This document shows, piece after piece, positions 51,633-59,810 of a DNA stretch of 64,000 bases. A program made the translations under genes and the position numbers. Positions within the stretch are counted from its first letter, which is position 1; each line of letters begins with the position of its first letter. A model generated the notes under the pieces. The model made no database searches, was not told where the DNA came from, and saw nothing but the letters and a program-made list of their open reading frames with translations. The stretch spans positions 1-64,000 of IMG/VR virus record IMGVR_UViG_3300042881_004673. One strand, 5' to 3'. Origin of the DNA: a virus.

Positions 51633-51929
51633 ATGGGAAAAATAGTAAGATTAACTGAATCAGATTTAGTTAGAATTGTAAAAAGAGTAATTAATGAAGG
51701 TACATCTTCTGGGCCATTCATAGTTAATGGTAAAAAGTATAATCTATTAGTTTATGGAAATGGAACAGTTGCGTACGATGATGGTATGGGTAGGGGAGTT
51801 ATGGACCCCGCTATGATTAAAAAATTAAACGCTCTGTCTGGAATGGATATGCCCAGTACCGGAGTCGTAGAAGTAAAGAAACTTATGTCATACCCCAAAC
51901 TTTATATGTGGTATAATCATCAACAATAG
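51633..51929 (+). CDS. Tag A protein, paralogue of the previous gene
   Basis: 98 residues. Same tag as the 51178 product, identical in DNA for 23 codons. Cargo begins TSSGPFIVNGKKYNLLVYGN, with a KLNALSGMD segment parallel to KLNTAAGFA in its partner. TATTTAT at 51601-51607. This pair shows recent duplication followed by divergence, or swapping, of cargo. A terminator follows. Confidence 0.72.
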   Translation: MGKIVRLTESDLVRIVKRVINEGTSSGPFIVNGKKYNLLVYGNGTVAYDDGMGRGVMDPAMIKKLNALSGMDMPSTGVVEVKKLMSYPKLYMWYNHQQ

Positions 51930-51970
51930 GTTCTTGGAGACACAGTATAAAGGTACATAAAAGTAACTAA

Positions 51971-52002
51971 ACCCCATCTTTTAATTAAGTTTGGGGTTTT
52001 TT
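51971..52002 (+). terminator. Intrinsic terminator
   Basis: ACCCCA (51971-51976) pairs with TGGGGT (51992-51997) with an inner CTT/AAG pairing, then a T-rich run. It sits immediately before the next promoter motif. Confidence 0.75.
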
Positions 52003-52025
52003 GTTTTCCATTATATTTATCATAT

Positions 52026-52826
52026 ATGAAAATCATTCTTACAGAAGATCAGTATGAACAATTAACTGAAATGATTAAACTAGACATCAAGGTGGGTGAC
52101 ACCATAATGGGTGGCAAGTTTAAAAATAAGAAGGTTGTTGTAAAAACAATTGGAAAAAATGATAAGGGAGATATTACAATTAACGGTAAACCATTATTGA
52201 GATTCAGAATTATAAAAGAATCCAATAATGCTGGTCTTAGAAGACGTGAAAGAATTGAGGAACTGTTCCACGATTATTTATTATCTAATAATGTAACCCC
52301 TCAGGATTCGTTTGAGGGATACTTTCAATCATTGTGTTGGGACATTGCAATTAAGGTTGTAGATAGATCAAATGTTACCCTTAGAAACCAAATCATTCGA
52401 TTTATTAAAAATTATTTTTATGAAGAATTTAAAGGGTGGTGGGAAAGAAAACAAAAAAGAATGGGTATTAATGAAAATTCGTCAAGATCAGAAAAGATAA
52501 AAAAGTATTTAAAAAATAAATTGAATATTGATTTTACCGACAAGATCCAACAAATAACTTCCACATATGATGTTCCAACAAGTTTTGATGATGGTATTGC
52601 TCCATCAACTATCAGAACATATTTGAATCATTGGGGTCCGATGTATCTTGTTAAAATTGATGGTGAAAATTATTTATATCAAGATAGAGGTGATTTTGAA
52701 ATGTTTATTGATGAGGATGGATATTGGAATAAAGATGAAATCCCTGAAAAACTTGGTATCTCTGTATTGGGGTTAAGGTTCTCAGATATTCTTGACATGT
52801 ATTTTTATGAGGAGGACCAAATATGA
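52026..52826 (+). CDS. Tag C protein with KVGDTI domain and WGPMYL domain
   Basis: 266 residues. Start MKIILTEDQYEQLTEMIK. Residues 18-64 (IKVGDTIMGGKFKNKKVVVK, INGKPLLRFRI) are a small beta module I recall from marine phage proteins; it ends I-K-E before Ser. A helical segment follows to I-N-E before Asn at about residue 155. The C-terminal domain (about 157-266; HWGPMYL, LYQDRGDFE, LGLRFSDI) is shared with the 52823 and 55799 products. The two internal sites would release three pieces. TATTTAT at 52014-52020 ends five bases before the ATG. Confidence 0.72.
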   Translation: MKIILTEDQYEQLTEMIKLDIKVGDTIMGGKFKNKKVVVKTIGKNDKGDITINGKPLLRFRIIKESNNAGLRRRERIEELFHDYLLSNNVTPQDSFEGYFQSLCWDIAIKVVDRSNVTLRNQIIRFIKNYFYEEFKGWWERKQKRMGINENSSRSEKIKKYLKNKLNIDFTDKIQQITSTYDVPTSFDDGIAPSTIRTYLNHWGPMYLVKIDGENYLYQDRGDFEMFIDEDGYWNKDEIPEKLGISVLGLRFSDILDMYFYEEDQI

Positions 52827-53665
52827 AAATAATTATAACGGAAAACCAACTTAAAACGGTAGTATTTAAAAACATTAATGAATCCGCACCCAAAGATATA
52901 GAAAAAAGATATAAAACATATTCAAAACTTTTAAATGAACTAACAGAAACATTTGATTGGGTATCTAAAATTGATGTTAAATTAAGTTCTACCGCCGAAG
53001 CAGGTGGATGGAGAAATGAAGAGAGTAAACCACTATTAAAAGTGTCAGTTTATTTTAAAAACTATCAAAAAATTCGAATGACGACACAGTTTGAGTTATT
53101 TGATGAAATAAGCTTTATTCACGATATGTTTTTTCCTCAACTAACCGGTGACCCTCTTATATATTCAGATAATGTTACAGCATATTTTTCAGTTAAATCA
53201 GTTTTTCCAAACGGTAAAACGGACTCCTTCCCAAGTCAAAACCAAATTGTTTCGGGGGATTATGACGCTGTAAGTCAAATTAGTGAATCAAATGAAAAAA
53301 ATAAAATTTTTCTTAAAGATAAGTTTGGAATTGACCTTGACGGAAAAATTAGAATGATTCAAAGTTATGAAGAACTTCCACTTGTGTTTGCCTCACATTT
53401 TTACCCAAAAGATTTTAACAGGATGTTAAATGATGGTGGTCCGTTTTATGTGATGAGCATTAATAAAGGTTATAAAATTGGTAATACATATGTAAACAAA
53501 CTTTATTTATATCGACCTCGAGTTGACGGATCTAGTTATTTAGTAGACCAAGATGGGTATAATAAAGCCGAATCCACTTTTTTGGAAAATCTTGGAGTTG
53601 ATGTAATGGGTTTAACAATTAAAGATTTGGTTAACATATATTTTAATGAGGAGGATCAAATATGA
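52823..53665 (+). CDS. Tag C protein with WGPMYL-type C-terminal domain
   Basis: 280 residues, ATGA overlap with the previous gene and a strong GAGGAGG ribosome-binding site inside that gene's last codons. Start MKIIITENQLKTVVFKNINE before Ser. N-terminal domain about 25-150 (KVSVYFKNYQKIRMTTQFEL); C-terminal domain about 160-280 related to those of the 52026 and 55799 products (GGPFYVMSI, LYRPRVDGSSYLVDQDGY). It ends in EEDQI like the previous protein. Function unknown. Confidence 0.72.
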   Translation: MKIIITENQLKTVVFKNINESAPKDIEKRYKTYSKLLNELTETFDWVSKIDVKLSSTAEAGGWRNEESKPLLKVSVYFKNYQKIRMTTQFELFDEISFIHDMFFPQLTGDPLIYSDNVTAYFSVKSVFPNGKTDSFPSQNQIVSGDYDAVSQISESNEKNKIFLKDKFGIDLDGKIRMIQSYEELPLVFASHFYPKDFNRMLNDGGPFYVMSINKGYKIGNTYVNKLYLYRPRVDGSSYLVDQDGYNKAESTFLENLGVDVMGLTIKDLVNIYFNEEDQI

Positions 53666-54102
53666 AAGTAGAAATAAGTAAAAAACAATATCAAAGGGTC
53701 ATTTATAATTTATTAGATACATTGTATGGGCCAAAACTTTCATATGAAAGAAAAAAAGATATGATTTACATATATTCAAATGATAATGATCCTTTTGAAA
53801 ATGAGTTGATTGGAGAAGGTGATGCGATATTTAGAGTTTATACGGGTAGTGGTAAAGGTAAAGGATGTAAAAAAGATTTGTATGTTACTTCTGAGACCGG
53901 AGAAGAAATTGAAGATTTTATACCAAAAGCCGCAACAAGAAAAAAATTATTTTCCAAAACTGTTATTTCTTATGTTAATGAAAAAACGGGACTTGATATT
54001 GATTGTATTGATTTTTGGTATCACACAGGTTTAGAGGATTATTCGTCTAGCTACGATAAATATAATTTTAATGTGAAAAAGAATAAAAAGATTAGAACAT
54101 AA
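53662..54102 (+). CDS. Tag C-like protein, paralogue of the 46662 product
   Basis: 146 residues, ATGA overlap, again after GAGGAGG in the preceding EEDQI codons. Start MKVEISKKQYQRVIYNLLDT. It shares the LYGP, FRVYTGSG, KGCKKDL, KTVISYVNEKT and DCIDF blocks with the 46662 product. No hydrophobic-x-Glu site near the N-terminus. Confidence 0.72.
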   Translation: MKVEISKKQYQRVIYNLLDTLYGPKLSYERKKDMIYIYSNDNDPFENELIGEGDAIFRVYTGSGKGKGCKKDLYVTSETGEEIEDFIPKAATRKKLFSKTVISYVNEKTGLDIDCIDFWYHTGLEDYSSSYDKYNFNVKKNKKIRT

Positions 54103-54152
54103 ACAGTGCGGGTTTTTGTTTTATATACTATTTATTAACAAACGATAATATC

Positions 54153-54596
54153 ATGAATAGAAGTTATAGTAAAATTAGACACATACAAGAGGCAAACTTT
54201 CGTTTGGAAAGGAGATTGATCTCTGAACAAGCCGTTCCTCAGCAAGTTACTGACTTGTTTAATGAATTAAAAAAAGTTCCTCTTTATCAAGAATCTAATG
54301 CTTTAAGAGCGGACGGAAATAGAGTATACTATATAGGAAACATTGGTGGAACAAGCAAAACCGGAATGTTTGGTAAGGATAAATCTGAAATTGGAACCCT
54401 TACAAACGCCACCGATCCTAACGCTAGATTTTTTGAGTGGACAGGAACAGGATGGAAACGAGGTGAACAACAAAACAAGTATTATGATGTGGCGGCCGTT
54501 GATCAGAATACGGCACTTAAAGATTATGCAAATCTATCTCTACCACAACAATCAAATCAACAAAGTCCTACCAATAATGTGGCAATCACCAATTAA
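54153..54596 (+). CDS. Protein with a divergent processing tag
   Basis: 147 residues. Start NRSYSKIRHIQEANFRLERR, then LISE before Gln: a different N-terminal sequence that still ends in I-S-E. The body has VYYIGNIGGTSKTGMFGKDK and a Gln/Asn-rich tail (LPQQSNQQSPTNN). It resembles a short T4-like targeting peptide. TATTTAT at 54129-54135, 17 bases upstream. Function unknown. Confidence 0.6.
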   Translation: MNRSYSKIRHIQEANFRLERRLISEQAVPQQVTDLFNELKKVPLYQESNALRADGNRVYYIGNIGGTSKTGMFGKDKSEIGTLTNATDPNARFFEWTGTGWKRGEQQNKYYDVAAVDQNTALKDYANLSLPQQSNQQSPTNNVAITN

Positions 54597-54614
54597 TTAA
54601 ACTAGCCATAGAAT

Positions 54615-55094
54615 ATGGGTAATTATGTAAATTTACCGGACAAATCTCTTAGGGTTATAATAATGACTCTAAATAAAGAATTTGACGAAAACAATATTGA
54701 TATTGAGGGAAATGATATTTTCGAAGAAGATACTGTTAATCTTATTGATGCTACATTGGAATATTTTGGTATTGGAGGTCAAGATATTGAATTATACTCA
54801 TATTTCATTTCTTTATGTCTTTTAAATCCTGGTTATTTGGATAAGACTGTTCCAATACAAAGACCTAAATTAAACAAATATGAAGTTATTCATAGTGAGT
54901 CATCTAGGGTTTATAAAACTACCACATATAGAACCGTAATACCATCATATATTGAGTTGGATGAAAATATGATTGGTGATTTAAGGTCAATAGAGTTATA
55001 TGATTATTGGGATGGTGAAGAGATTAGTGATTATGTGGACGATTCAGAAACAACTGATGACTCAGTGGAGGAAATAAATAGAATTCAAGAGTAG
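54615..55094 (+). CDS. Untagged protein, paralogue of the 58161 product
   Basis: 159 residues. Common blocks with the 58161 product: PDK(S/A)(L/I)R near the start, a helical acidic middle, NPxxxxxxxPIxRPxLxKYEx(I/L)H, and a final acidic DWxDxxxDEIN-like tail. No signal peptide or tag. The two copies both sit between tagged genes, so they may assist packaging or fold the cargo, but this is unproven. Confidence 0.65.
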   Translation: MGNYVNLPDKSLRVIIMTLNKEFDENNIDIEGNDIFEEDTVNLIDATLEYFGIGGQDIELYSYFISLCLLNPGYLDKTVPIQRPKLNKYEVIHSESSRVYKTTTYRTVIPSYIELDENMIGDLRSIELYDYWDGEEISDYVDDSETTDDSVEEINRIQE

Positions 55095-55148
55095 AAAATT
55101 TAAATAAAAACAATTTATCAAACTAATTATAACAAAACAATTTATATT

Positions 55149-55730
55149 ATGAAAAAATTATTATTAAAAATCACATCTTTATTAGGGTTGAAAAAAAATA
55201 AAACTTCTGTAGATCGAGCAGTAAAAATATACAAAGGTAAATTTGCGTTTTGTGGAGCTTCAGGAGCAGAAGCAACTGGAAATATTGTTACAGTCCAAGG
55301 TAGAAAATTTAAAGAGGGTCGTTCAGTATGTCCAGTAATGAATGGTCCGTCAATTGCAAACCTTAAATTGGTCCCAAACCCATCTGTTACTCCTGATGGA
55401 ACTGAAGATACAGTATGGTCTTTCTTTTGGTATTATGATGAGGTTCCTCAAGCACCAACTTGGGAAACTTTACCTACAGTAAATCGTTCATTTGTAATTG
55501 GAGATACTCCAAACACTCAAATGAGTAATATGTTCTGTATGCCATGTAAGATTTTTAAAACTATTAATGGTGTTGAATTGGCAGAATGTGTTGGGCCATT
55601 AAATGAGATGGCAGTTCCTTTAAGAAGAGCCATTAGAGTTCATTCTGGTCAAACATCGATTACACAAGCACCTGAAGGATCGTCGTATCCGGTTGGAACT
55701 GTGATTCCAACAACTACTGATTCTGAATAA
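55149..55730 (+). CDS. Hypothetical protein
   Basis: 193 residues. A basic amphipathic N-terminus (KKLLLKITSLLGLKKNKTS) precedes a beta-rich body with Cys residues (AFCGASGAEATGNIVTVQGR, MFCMPCKIF) and Pro/Thr-rich end. The CxxC and single Cys residues might form disulphides. Untagged. A terminator follows. No family recognised. Confidence 0.6.
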   Translation: MKKLLLKITSLLGLKKNKTSVDRAVKIYKGKFAFCGASGAEATGNIVTVQGRKFKEGRSVCPVMNGPSIANLKLVPNPSVTPDGTEDTVWSFFWYYDEVPQAPTWETLPTVNRSFVIGDTPNTQMSNMFCMPCKIFKTINGVELAECVGPLNEMAVPLRRAIRVHSGQTSITQAPEGSSYPVGTVIPTTTDSE

Positions 55731-55750
55731 TCTAACTAAATTTAAATCAA

Positions 55751-55778
55751 ACCCCGCCTAATCAGTGGGGTTTTTTAT
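55751..55778 (+). terminator. Intrinsic terminator
   Basis: ACCCC (55751-55755) pairs with GGGGT (55767-55771), followed by T-run. It lies directly before the TATTTAT motif of the next tagged gene. Confidence 0.72.
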
Positions 55779-55798
55779 TTCCTACATATTTATCATAT

Positions 55799-56233
55799 AT
55801 GAAAATCATTATAACGGAATCTCAATCGGGCGTAATTAAAAGATACGAAAGAATGGTTAGGAATATAAAAAAAAGTATTTCTGAAAATGTGTCAAGATCG
55901 GAAAAAATAAAAAAATTTTTAAAAGATAAACTGAATATTGATTTTACAAATGGAATCAAACAAATAACATCTCAAGAGGATATCCCACGAGTTTTTATTG
56001 ATGACGCTTTAAGTTGGGGGGAGTTAAAAAAGTCTTTAAATTTTTGGGGACCTATGTATCTATTTGAACTTGAAAGTCATAAAATTTTATATCAAGATAG
56101 AGGTGATTTTGAATGGTTTATGGATGAAAATGGTCATGAATATGTTGATGATGAAATTACTGAACATCTTGGGATTGGAATTATGGGGTTAAGATTCTCA
56201 GATATTGTTGACACATATTTTGAGGAAAAATAG
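55799..56233 (+). CDS. Tag C protein with WGPMYL domain
   Basis: 144 residues. Start MKIIITESQSGVIKRYERMV, ending I-S-E before Asn at about residue 32. The remainder is the domain shared with the 52026 and 52823 products (SRSEKIKKFLKDKLNIDFTN, FWGPMYLFEL, LYQDRGDFEWF, MGLRFSDI). Here tag plus domain form the minimal gene. TATTTAT at 55787-55793 ends five bases before the ATG. Confidence 0.74.
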   Translation: MKIIITESQSGVIKRYERMVRNIKKSISENVSRSEKIKKFLKDKLNIDFTNGIKQITSQEDIPRVFIDDALSWGELKKSLNFWGPMYLFELESHKILYQDRGDFEWFMDENGHEYVDDEITEHLGIGIMGLRFSDIVDTYFEEK

Positions 56234-56308
56234 TTTTTATAACCCTACATTAAAAAACTAATTAAAAATTTTTGTTTTATTTAATATTTATATATAAAGA
56301 ATAACATT

Positions 56309-56698
56309 ATGAGGAGAATTATAATTGACCAACAAGAAAAAAATAGAATTCTAAACATGTATGTTTTTAAAACAAAAAAAAATAAACTAAGAGAGGGTAT
56401 TGAATCACAAGAAACATTTGATATTGAAATAACAGGCCCTGATAAAGAAACAGGAAACTTAAGTTTAAAAAATATTAAAGTTGATCCAACAGACAAGTGT
56501 AAGGTAATATTTGATTATAATATATCGGGAGAAGGTATTAAACAATATTTTGAGATGGGCCAATTAATGGGAAATGAGGGGGAATATTCGTGTTCCAAAA
56601 ATCAATTTTTATTAGAATCCAAACTTGGTAAAAGAGTTTATGTAACAAACGAAACAAACGAAACAATTAAAAATCATTGTTTAAGTTGTAAAGTTTAA
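56309..56698 (+). CDS. Tag C-like protein
   Basis: 129 residues. Start MRRIIIDQQEKNRILNMYVF, then NKLRE before Gly at about residue 31. The body is beta-rich (FDIEITGPDKETGNLSLKNI) with Cys at several positions and a CLSCKV end. TATTTAT at 56285-56291, 17 bases upstream. Function unknown. Confidence 0.68.
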   Translation: MRRIIIDQQEKNRILNMYVFKTKKNKLREGIESQETFDIEITGPDKETGNLSLKNIKVDPTDKCKVIFDYNISGEGIKQYFEMGQLMGNEGEYSCSKNQFLLESKLGKRVYVTNETNETIKNHCLSCKV

Positions 56699-56741
56699 TT
56701 TTTTTAAAAACTAAAGTATTTATATTATAAAAAATAATATT

Positions 56742-57068
56742 ATGAGAAGAGATATAAGACTAACAGAAAGAGATTTAACAAGACTCGTTAAAAGAATTGT
56801 TAGAGAAGAAGATGAATTTGATATAGAACAAACAGTTATGGACGCAGGAGAATTTGAAGTTGAAGATATCCCTGAAGAATGTAAAGGGAATGACCCTGGA
56901 ATGTCAAAAATTGATATGTTAACTGGATGTATTGGTAGTATAACAAAAAAATCAACGTCTTTAACGTCGGCATTAACGGCTCTAACCGCCCTATTGACTA
57001 CGGCTGAGACTGAATCTGCCGCTAGCACTGTTGCAGAGTCAAGAAGAAGAAGATATAGAAATTATTAA
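56742..57068 (+). CDS. Tag A protein with small hydrophobic segment
   Basis: 108 residues. Start MRRDIRLTERDLTRLVKRIV, then R-E before Glu. Acidic stretch, then a Thr/Ala/Leu-rich helix (TSLTSALTALTALLTTAETE) and an Arg-rich end (SRRRRYRNY). The Arg-rich end resembles part of the 60483 product (SRRRYGRYL). TATTTAT at 56717-56723, 18 bases upstream. A terminator follows. Confidence 0.7.
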   Translation: MRRDIRLTERDLTRLVKRIVREEDEFDIEQTVMDAGEFEVEDIPEECKGNDPGMSKIDMLTGCIGSITKKSTSLTSALTALTALLTTAETESAASTVAESRRRRYRNY

Positions 57069-57094
57069 ATAACTAATATAATTTTTATTTAATC

Positions 57095-57121
57095 ACCCAC
57101 CCCAATAAGGTGGGTTTTTTA
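57095..57121 (+). terminator. Intrinsic terminator
   Basis: ACCCACC (57095-57101) and GGTGGGT (57109-57115) form a perfect seven-base stem, then TTTTT. Confidence 0.85.
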
Positions 57122-57143
57122 TTTTACAAGGTATTTATCTCAT

Positions 57144-57728
57144 ATGAAGATTATAATTTCTGAATCCCAATATTCAAATATTTTTGAATCTAATAACGAG
57201 AAGCAATCAAACCTCATCTATAAAATGTGGAATGATGGTATGGATATTTATGAGATATCAGAATTAATAGGTCTGAAAGAATCTCAAGTTATTTATTATC
57301 TTAAAGATAAAGAAATTAGAATTAGTTGTGATTTATCATATATAATTATCCAAATACTTTATAGAACAAGTTTAATTAATAAAAACTTTAACTTTAATAA
57401 CGGAGAAATGATTCTAAACTTAAATTGGGATAGTTTTGGTGGGTCTGTTAATTTTGAATATGAAGATAAAAAATATAAATTGTCAGGGATGGCAACACCT
57501 TATTGGGATGGAAACTGCTCAACACCGGTTGATGGTTCTTATTTTGAAGATATAGAGTCAGGAGATTACTATGATGAATATGATAATTCAGGTATTAGAA
57601 CAGATTACACACCATCTAAATTTAAATCGATTCAAGAACTCATTGATTTTTTAAATAACGAATACCCTAAATTGTTAATTTCACCAATAAAGGAATTGAT
57701 TCATTATTTTAAAAATAAATATATGTAA
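57144..57728 (+). CDS. Tag C protein with helix-turn-helix-like segment
   Basis: 194 residues. Start MKIIISESQYSNIFESNN (F-E before Ser). Residues about 20-60 (LIYKMWNDGMDIYEISELIG, LKESQVIYYLKDK) read like a helix-turn-helix. The rest is beta-rich with a Gly/Asp stretch. A packaged DNA-binding protein is possible. TATTTAT at 57132-57138 ends five bases before the ATG. Confidence 0.65.
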   Translation: MKIIISESQYSNIFESNNEKQSNLIYKMWNDGMDIYEISELIGLKESQVIYYLKDKEIRISCDLSYIIIQILYRTSLINKNFNFNNGEMILNLNWDSFGGSVNFEYEDKKYKLSGMATPYWDGNCSTPVDGSYFEDIESGDYYDEYDNSGIRTDYTPSKFKSIQELIDFLNNEYPKLLISPIKELIHYFKNKYM

Positions 57729-57733
57729 ATTAT

Positions 57734-58147
57734 ATGATATCTGAAAAACACATAGAAAGAATTAATAAGGTGATCAAAGACATGGTCTTTGATTATGATG
57801 GTAAAATATTTACTCCTGACTTAAATATTGATTTTCAGTATCAATTTATAATCACTGGCCAAAGAAGAATGATTTCTGTTGGAGAATATTACGATCATTT
57901 GGATGTGTTAGTTGAGATTATTGATGGTAACGAAAGAACCACTAAGTTTTTTGTTGTTTTTAAAACTTTGAATGATAATTTAAACAAAGATTATATGTTA
58001 ACCAATTATTTGGGAAATTCAATTAGTGATGAGTTATCTTATTTCTTTGGTGAAGATTATGTTAGAGTTAGACTTGTAAAAATACAATTTAGTGAAGAAT
58101 ATAACCAAAAAATAAATGATACGAGTTTAAAAATCCTAAAAAAATAA
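57734..58147 (+). CDS. Hypothetical protein with weak tag similarity
   Basis: 137 residues. It starts MISEKHIERINKVIKDMVFD, resembling a shortened tag C/B but without a clear cleavage site. Beta-rich body (LNIDFQYQFIITGQRRMISV; LDVLVEIIDGNERTTKFFVV). It begins five bases after the previous stop. Function unknown. Confidence 0.62.
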   Translation: MISEKHIERINKVIKDMVFDYDGKIFTPDLNIDFQYQFIITGQRRMISVGEYYDHLDVLVEIIDGNERTTKFFVVFKTLNDNLNKDYMLTNYLGNSISDELSYFFGEDYVRVRLVKIQFSEEYNQKINDTSLKILKK

Positions 58148-58160
58148 CTATATATTATAT

Positions 58161-58640
58161 ATGTCAAGAAAAATAGAACAATATCCTGATAAGGCGATTA
58201 GACCAATTTTACTTTCAATTGTTGAATCTTTAGAAAACGATGGAGTGTTTATTGCAGATATGAGAGAAGACTATGAAAATGAATTCCAACAGTCATACCC
58301 AATTATTGAATCAGAGTTGGAAAGTTATGGTTTAGAAAACGAATTTGAAGATGTCACTTACATTATGTATTTATTTATTAATAACCCAAATTTTACGACA
58401 GAACCAATTAATAGACCTGAATTAAAAAAATATGAAATTTTACATATTGTGGATAGAACAATTAATGTCCATGATACTTATTTAACTAATTTTGATAGTT
58501 ATATTCCACTAACAAAAGATATTTTACGAGACATGCAATCCGATAGTTTATATGAACCATATGAAGGTGAAGAAATTGATTCGGAACATATGGATTCAGA
58601 TTGGAATGATGATTGGATTGATGAAATTAATGAGGTTTAA
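58161..58640 (+). CDS. Untagged protein, paralogue of the 54615 product
   Basis: 159 residues, the same length as its paralogue. Start MSRKIEQYPDKAIRPILLSI; shared NPNFTTEPINRPELKKYEIL block and acidic end (DWNDDWIDEINEV). Function unknown. Confidence 0.65.
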   Translation: MSRKIEQYPDKAIRPILLSIVESLENDGVFIADMREDYENEFQQSYPIIESELESYGLENEFEDVTYIMYLFINNPNFTTEPINRPELKKYEILHIVDRTINVHDTYLTNFDSYIPLTKDILRDMQSDSLYEPYEGEEIDSEHMDSDWNDDWIDEINEV

Positions 58641-58657
58641 TTTTTAATTTTTTGTTT

Positions 58658-58665
58658 TATATTTG
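58658..58665 (+). promoter_or_regulatory. TAnnTTTG promoter box (TATATTTG)
   Basis: TATATTTG ends six bases before ATG 58672. It is a lone box of this class inside the tagged island, serving an untagged gene. Confidence 0.5.
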
Positions 58666-58671
58666 TTATTA

Positions 58672-58989
58672 ATGAAAAGAGCAAGTGTGAAATTATTTGA
58701 TTTGGTTTATGGTGAATTAATTCCCGTAGAATCAAAAATCTTTGGTAAAATGGTTTTTATATTTTATACCATAGATGATCAATTAAGACCACAGATTGTT
58801 TATTATCCATCAACTAAAGAAATAAAAACTTTAAGATCTCTTGAAATTGAGTTCTCAGAATTCATTCCACTTCAAAGAGACGAATTCATTCTACAATTTT
58901 CTAATTGGATTAGAGAGAGGTATTACGATGAAATGTTATTTAAAGGAATTGATTACATTGACTTTTTAGAAGAACTACTGGTTTTTTAA
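58672..58989 (+). CDS. Hypothetical protein
   Basis: 105 residues from ATG 58672; a TTG nine bases upstream overlaps the promoter box and is less likely. MKRASVKLFDLVYGELIPVE, then beta-rich and ending in an acidic helix (DYIDFLEELLVF). Untagged. Function unknown. Confidence 0.6.
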   Translation: MKRASVKLFDLVYGELIPVESKIFGKMVFIFYTIDDQLRPQIVYYPSTKEIKTLRSLEIEFSEFIPLQRDEFILQFSNWIRERYYDEMLFKGIDYIDFLEELLVF

Positions 58990-59034
58990 TTAAACTTTTA
59001 TTTCCTTATTGTATTTATTAACTATATATGTATT

Positions 59035-59214
59035 ATGAATAATGAACAAAAGGCCGAAAAGTATAATCAACTAATGTATGAATATACAAAAACACAAAAC
59101 AAAATTTCCTCAATCAAGGGTGAATCACTTAATTTAAACGAAAACCAACTAAAAGAAATAAAACTTCTTGAGGGTAAATTGGAGTTAATTATGAGAACCG
59201 CATCTTTTTTATAA
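59035..59214 (+). CDS. Small helical-hairpin protein, paralogue of the 680 product
   Basis: 59 residues. KISSIKGESLNLNENQLKEI aligns with EISDIKAENFELNEDQKKQV of the gene at 680, and both continue with LExxLxxI. TATTTAT at 59012-59018, 16 bases before the ATG. A conserved small phage protein of unknown function. Confidence 0.7.
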   Translation: MNNEQKAEKYNQLMYEYTKTQNKISSIKGESLNLNENQLKEIKLLEGKLELIMRTASFL

Positions 59215-59259
59215 AGATTTTAATTATTTTAAGTATTTATACATATAAAATAATGTATC

Positions 59260-59736
59260 ATGGGTCAATTTATAGTTTCTGAAAGTGAAAAAAAACAAAT
59301 AAGACTTCTTTATGAGGTAAACAAACCATTACCACAAGCATCAAATTTTGTTAAGACTTTGGCAAGATATTTAAACATAGAACCAAGCGCTATAATTGGT
59401 CTTGATTGGTCTTTATATAAAAATGATAATGACATAAAAACACAATTAGTTAATCTTTTTGAAACATCAAAAAAAACCGTAACTAACAAAATTAACAATG
59501 TTAAACTTAATACTTCACTATTTAATGTCTTAAAGCAAAAATTAATTTCATATGTTCCAAATGATGCAACAAAAGAACAAAAAGATTATTTTGATGAAAT
59601 AAAAAAAGGACTCACAACAGATCAAACAACCACAACAGTTAAACAAAATCAACCAACTTCAAATGTGTATAGCTTTGATAGCTTCCAACCAACTCAAACA
59701 AAACCCACTTTATCGAGATTTCAATCACTTATTTAA
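59260..59736 (+). CDS. Tag C-like protein with disordered tail
   Basis: 158 residues. Start MGQFIVSESEKKQIRLLYEV (L-Y-E before Val). Helical middle (FVKTLARYLNIEPSAIIGLD) and a Thr/Gln/Pro-rich end (TTDQTTTTVKQNQPTSNVYS). TATTTAT at 59234-59240, 19 bases upstream. Function unknown. Confidence 0.65.
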   Translation: MGQFIVSESEKKQIRLLYEVNKPLPQASNFVKTLARYLNIEPSAIIGLDWSLYKNDNDIKTQLVNLFETSKKTVTNKINNVKLNTSLFNVLKQKLISYVPNDATKEQKDYFDEIKKGLTTDQTTTTVKQNQPTSNVYSFDSFQPTQTKPTLSRFQSLI

Positions 59737-59810
59737 ACATAATACATAAATTTAATTATAGTTATATTAAAATATTTAGTTTATGGTATATTTATATATA
59801 AAAATATTAT

